A stretch of DNA of 57,061 nucleotides from NCBI GenBank assembly GCA_017476665.1, contig JAFUZJ010000069.1, positions 1 to 57,061 on the forward strand. The letters run 5' to 3'. The notes under the pieces are model-generated. The model ran no database searches. It was not told where the DNA came from and saw nothing but the letters and a program-made list of their open reading frames with translations. The DNA is from Lachnospiraceae bacterium. Lineage in GTDB: Bacteria > Bacillota > Clostridia > Lachnospirales > Lachnospiraceae. Made by a program: the position numbers and the translations under genes. The stretch's first letter is position 1. Each line of letters begins with the position of its first letter. This document shows, piece by piece, positions 55,129 through 57,061 of the stretch.

Positions 55129-56415
55129 TCATCCCCGCCTGCCGCCTACAAGGATTCCGTCCTTCCAACGCCAGTCCCATGTAAAGGATTCCTGATAAAA
55201 TACAGGACTTGTATCACCGAACACCTCCGCCAATTTAGGGACAGCCTCTTTCTCAAAATACAGAACATACTGCGCATAAGCGTCCGGAAGAAGATGGGAC
55301 ATCACCTTCCATGAGTCTTTCATCAGTTTATTCATTTCCACTTGAGCCTCGACGTTGAAATTCTCTCCGAAACACCGCAGCCGCAAACAATTATATGCGT
55401 CATCCGGAAAATAATACCCGTCGGCATCCGTCTGATGAAGGTTCAGATAGGCGTAGAACCAGAAATTGTGCTCCACCCGTTTACACCAGCCATAATCATC
55501 CCATGTGAGAAGCTCATGCCGCTGCAGCGTTGCCTTTTTGGCGAAACGCTTTTTAATCGTTCTTTCATCCAGCTCCTTACCGTCCTCTGAGAGCGTCTCC
55601 CTGAGTTTATCCACACTCCCGCGTATACGCGCAATGGTCTGTGTATGCCAGTCGTTAAGCCATGCCTGAAAGACCGCCTTTTTCTTTTGCAGCGCTTCCC
55701 GCTGCTCCCCTGACGGCACCGCAATCGTAAAAAACTTGGTATAGGACGGGCGCGGCGGCTCAAAAGCCTCGCGGAATTTTCTGACCACTTCAATCGCCTC
55801 CGCCCGTGGATGGGCTTCTGTCAGTTCTATCCGTACTAAAATTGAGGACTTCCAATCACTGCCTCTCCAGACTGCGATCAGATTGCCCTGATAAAACTCC
55901 TCATCTATTCCGAAGAAATTTTCTTCCCACACACTCGCGGGTATATGTCTCTGATCCGGATGCCTTTGCACCGAACGCCAGTCAAGGATTGGCTCCAAAT
56001 TACTGTCCGGGTAAAAACCGACGCCGTCCAATGCAAGGAAAGTCTGCCAAAAGCTGTACGGATTGGGAATCTTCGCCCCTATCTGGCACAACACCTCCCG
56101 CGTAATTTCATCCGAGGGTGGAAATACAGGAACCCCGTCTACCACATCCGGAAAATTGCTAAAATGCCCATAACGCTCCTTCACAACGCCATCCTCTTCC
56201 ACTTGCGGTGCCCAAAAATTCCGCATCATTGGAAATGCCTTGTTCATCATGCTATGAGGCATCCTGTCCACATTCTCCGTCTCACTGAGCTGGTCCAAAA
56301 AGAACAGCCGCCGCTTTTCCTCCCAGCCGTTCTCGTCCATAATCTGATACACCAACGGCAGAAGCTGCGGAAATTTCCGTTTCGTATCTATGATTGCATT
56401 GAAAAAATATCTCAT
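55129..56415 (-). CDS. Unrecognised 428-residue protein
   Basis: Soluble, rich in aromatic and acidic residues, mainly helical. I do not recognise a domain. It contains a WxTFLALDGVGFYP region and ends DGILVGGRRG. It begins close to a probable decayed gene upstream and starts the run of small unknown genes that ends at 52.1 kb. The AGG-rich context before the ATG is ordinary. Confidence 0.7.
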   Translation of the reverse strand: MRYFFNAIIDTKRKFPQLLPLVYQIMDENGWEEKRRLFFLDQLSETENVDRMPHSMMNKAFPMMRNFWAPQVEEDGVVKERYGHFSNFPDVVDGVPVFPPSDEITREVLCQIGAKIPNPYSFWQTFLALDGVGFYPDSNLEPILDWRSVQRHPDQRHIPASVWEENFFGIDEEFYQGNLIAVWRGSDWKSSILVRIELTEAHPRAEAIEVVRKFREAFEPPRPSYTKFFTIAVPSGEQREALQKKKAVFQAWLNDWHTQTIARIRGSVDKLRETLSEDGKELDERTIKKRFAKKATLQRHELLTWDDYGWCKRVEHNFWFYAYLNLHQTDADGYYFPDDAYNCLRLRCFGENFNVEAQVEMNKLMKDSWKVMSHLLPDAYAQYVLYFEKEAVPKLAEVFGDTSPVFYQESFTWDWRWKDGILVGGRRG

Positions 56416-56419
56416 GTGC

Positions 56420-56887
56420 CTATCTTCCCCTTCCCCACACTTTTACACCACCGACTCCCGGTGATAATCCGTCACATCCATCGATAAATCCGCTCACCCC
56501 CGCCGTGATCGCGTCCCATCCGCTGGTGCTCACCCCCTCGGCACCACTTTTTCCCTTCCCCTGCTTGTCTTCAGTGAATCCATAAATTCATCTCCTTGCT
56601 GATTCACATAATACATCATCATAGTTTTCTTTGTAGTTATCAAAAGCTTCAAAAGGGTCCTCTGCTTTATCCAAAAGATTATATAATGTCTCAGATAATA
56701 CTTCAGCCAAAATGCCTACGGCACGATAAAAAACGCCTGTTCTCCCAGCATGCATGGATATTTTTTCTCTCGCTTCTTATAATGTCATTTTAACTGTATC
56801 GCTCCTATAATTATCTCAATTTTGTAACATCCCTACAAATCCAAATTTATCATCCGTCATTTTTAAGTTTTGTTTATACAATACCAT
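56420..56887 (-). pseudogene. Decayed gene: one frame with RBS, ATG and three in-frame stops
   Basis: ATG at 56887 follows GGAG at five bases. The same frame runs 155 codons to TAG (56420-56422) with internal stops TGA at 56816-56818, TAA at 56777-56779 and TGA at 56588-56590. The middle part (62 codons) reads as plausible protein (GRTGVFYRAVGILAEVL, LYNLLDKAEDPFEAFDNY). It ends four bases before the 428-residue gene start. A short gene of 55 codons (56588-56755) cannot be excluded. Three stops in 155 codons could also arise partly by chance. Confidence 0.35.
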
Positions 56888-57061
56888 TTTATCTCCTCGA
56901 CATCCCCGATTTGCTTCCTTCGTCAAAGTACAAATTCGCAACCGCTATGCTGCACATGAATTATTGGTCTATTATACTTCACTCAGCCTCAGTCTCGCAT
57001 CCGCTTTGCTTTATAAGAACAACTTATACTCAAAACAAGTCCACCATCTCATCATAAACCT
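56888..57061. other. Window edge, no gene identified
   Basis: AT-rich sequence. On the minus strand the first bases read a 9-codon end, ...YDEMVDLF then TGA at 57030-57032, that might be the tail of a gene beyond the window; a TATAAT-like box lies near 56972 with no clear -35. Nothing else could be supported. Confidence 0.2.

Overview
The window looks like chromosomal DNA from a gut-type Clostridia, most likely Lachnospiraceae (Bacillota). The support is AGGAGG-type ribosome sites before almost every gene, sigma-A-like promoters, roughly half G+C, and a gene mix (PrsW, HD-GYP, Rpn-like nuclease, cytoplasmic pectin enzymes, MoxR/DUF58/VWA cluster) typical of that group. The assignment is inference; no rRNA or tRNA gene is present to anchor it.

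Layout. 1-2.5 kb: a small serine recombinase, a short protein resembling the tail of Rpn-type proteins, and an AlbA_2/ATPase-type putative regulator whose 3' end is frameshifted. 2.7-4.9 kb (+): HD-GYP protein followed at once by a cytoplasmic pectinesterase. 4.9-16.8 kb (-): a stress/envelope cluster of DUF4175-like membrane protein, MoxR ATPase, DUF58 protein and a giant triple-VWA membrane protein, preceded by a DUF4143 ATPase, an acyl-CoA-synthetase-like ligase and a GNAT protein. 16.9-19.0 kb: Rpn-like nuclease with a repeat coiled coil, and a small lipoprotein.

19.0-34.9 kb (-) is the most interesting part: thirteen tightly packed genes. They encode two ABC exporters with a GldG-like membrane protein, a CDP-archaeol-synthase-like enzyme, a phosphatidylserine-synthase-like enzyme, phosphatidylserine decarboxylase, a UbiA prenyltransferase, two small unknown proteins, and two ~830-residue phosphotransferases with the ATP-grasp / substrate / phosphohistidine order of rifampin phosphotransferase. 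Together they suggest an undescribed pathway for making and exporting a modified, possibly isoprenoid, aminophospholipid. A HerA-like ATPase with a strong terminator sits just upstream.

36.8-46.5 kb: galacturonate and pectin-oligomer catabolism. It holds a TIM-barrel sugar isomerase, a GH28 polygalacturonase, an unknown helical protein, uxaB-uxaA, a divergent LacI regulator and uxaC, with a PrsW protease between. With the pectinesterase at 3.8 kb, the enzymes lack signal peptides, so imported oligomers are probably processed in the cytoplasm: demethylated, cut to galacturonate, isomerised (UxaC), reduced (UxaB) and dehydrated (UxaA).

46.5-52 kb: a REC-GGDEF-REC diguanylate cyclase, a DNA-repair pair (YjbR-MGMT fusion and hypoxanthine/uracil glycosylase), a divergent galactokinase-family protein and a Fic protein whose promoter is wrapped in a perfect palindrome. 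52-57 kb: a run of small unrecognised proteins on the minus strand with two apparent decayed genes, resembling an immunity-protein array. Nothing recognisable as rRNA, tRNA, CRISPR or a complete insertion sequence was found.
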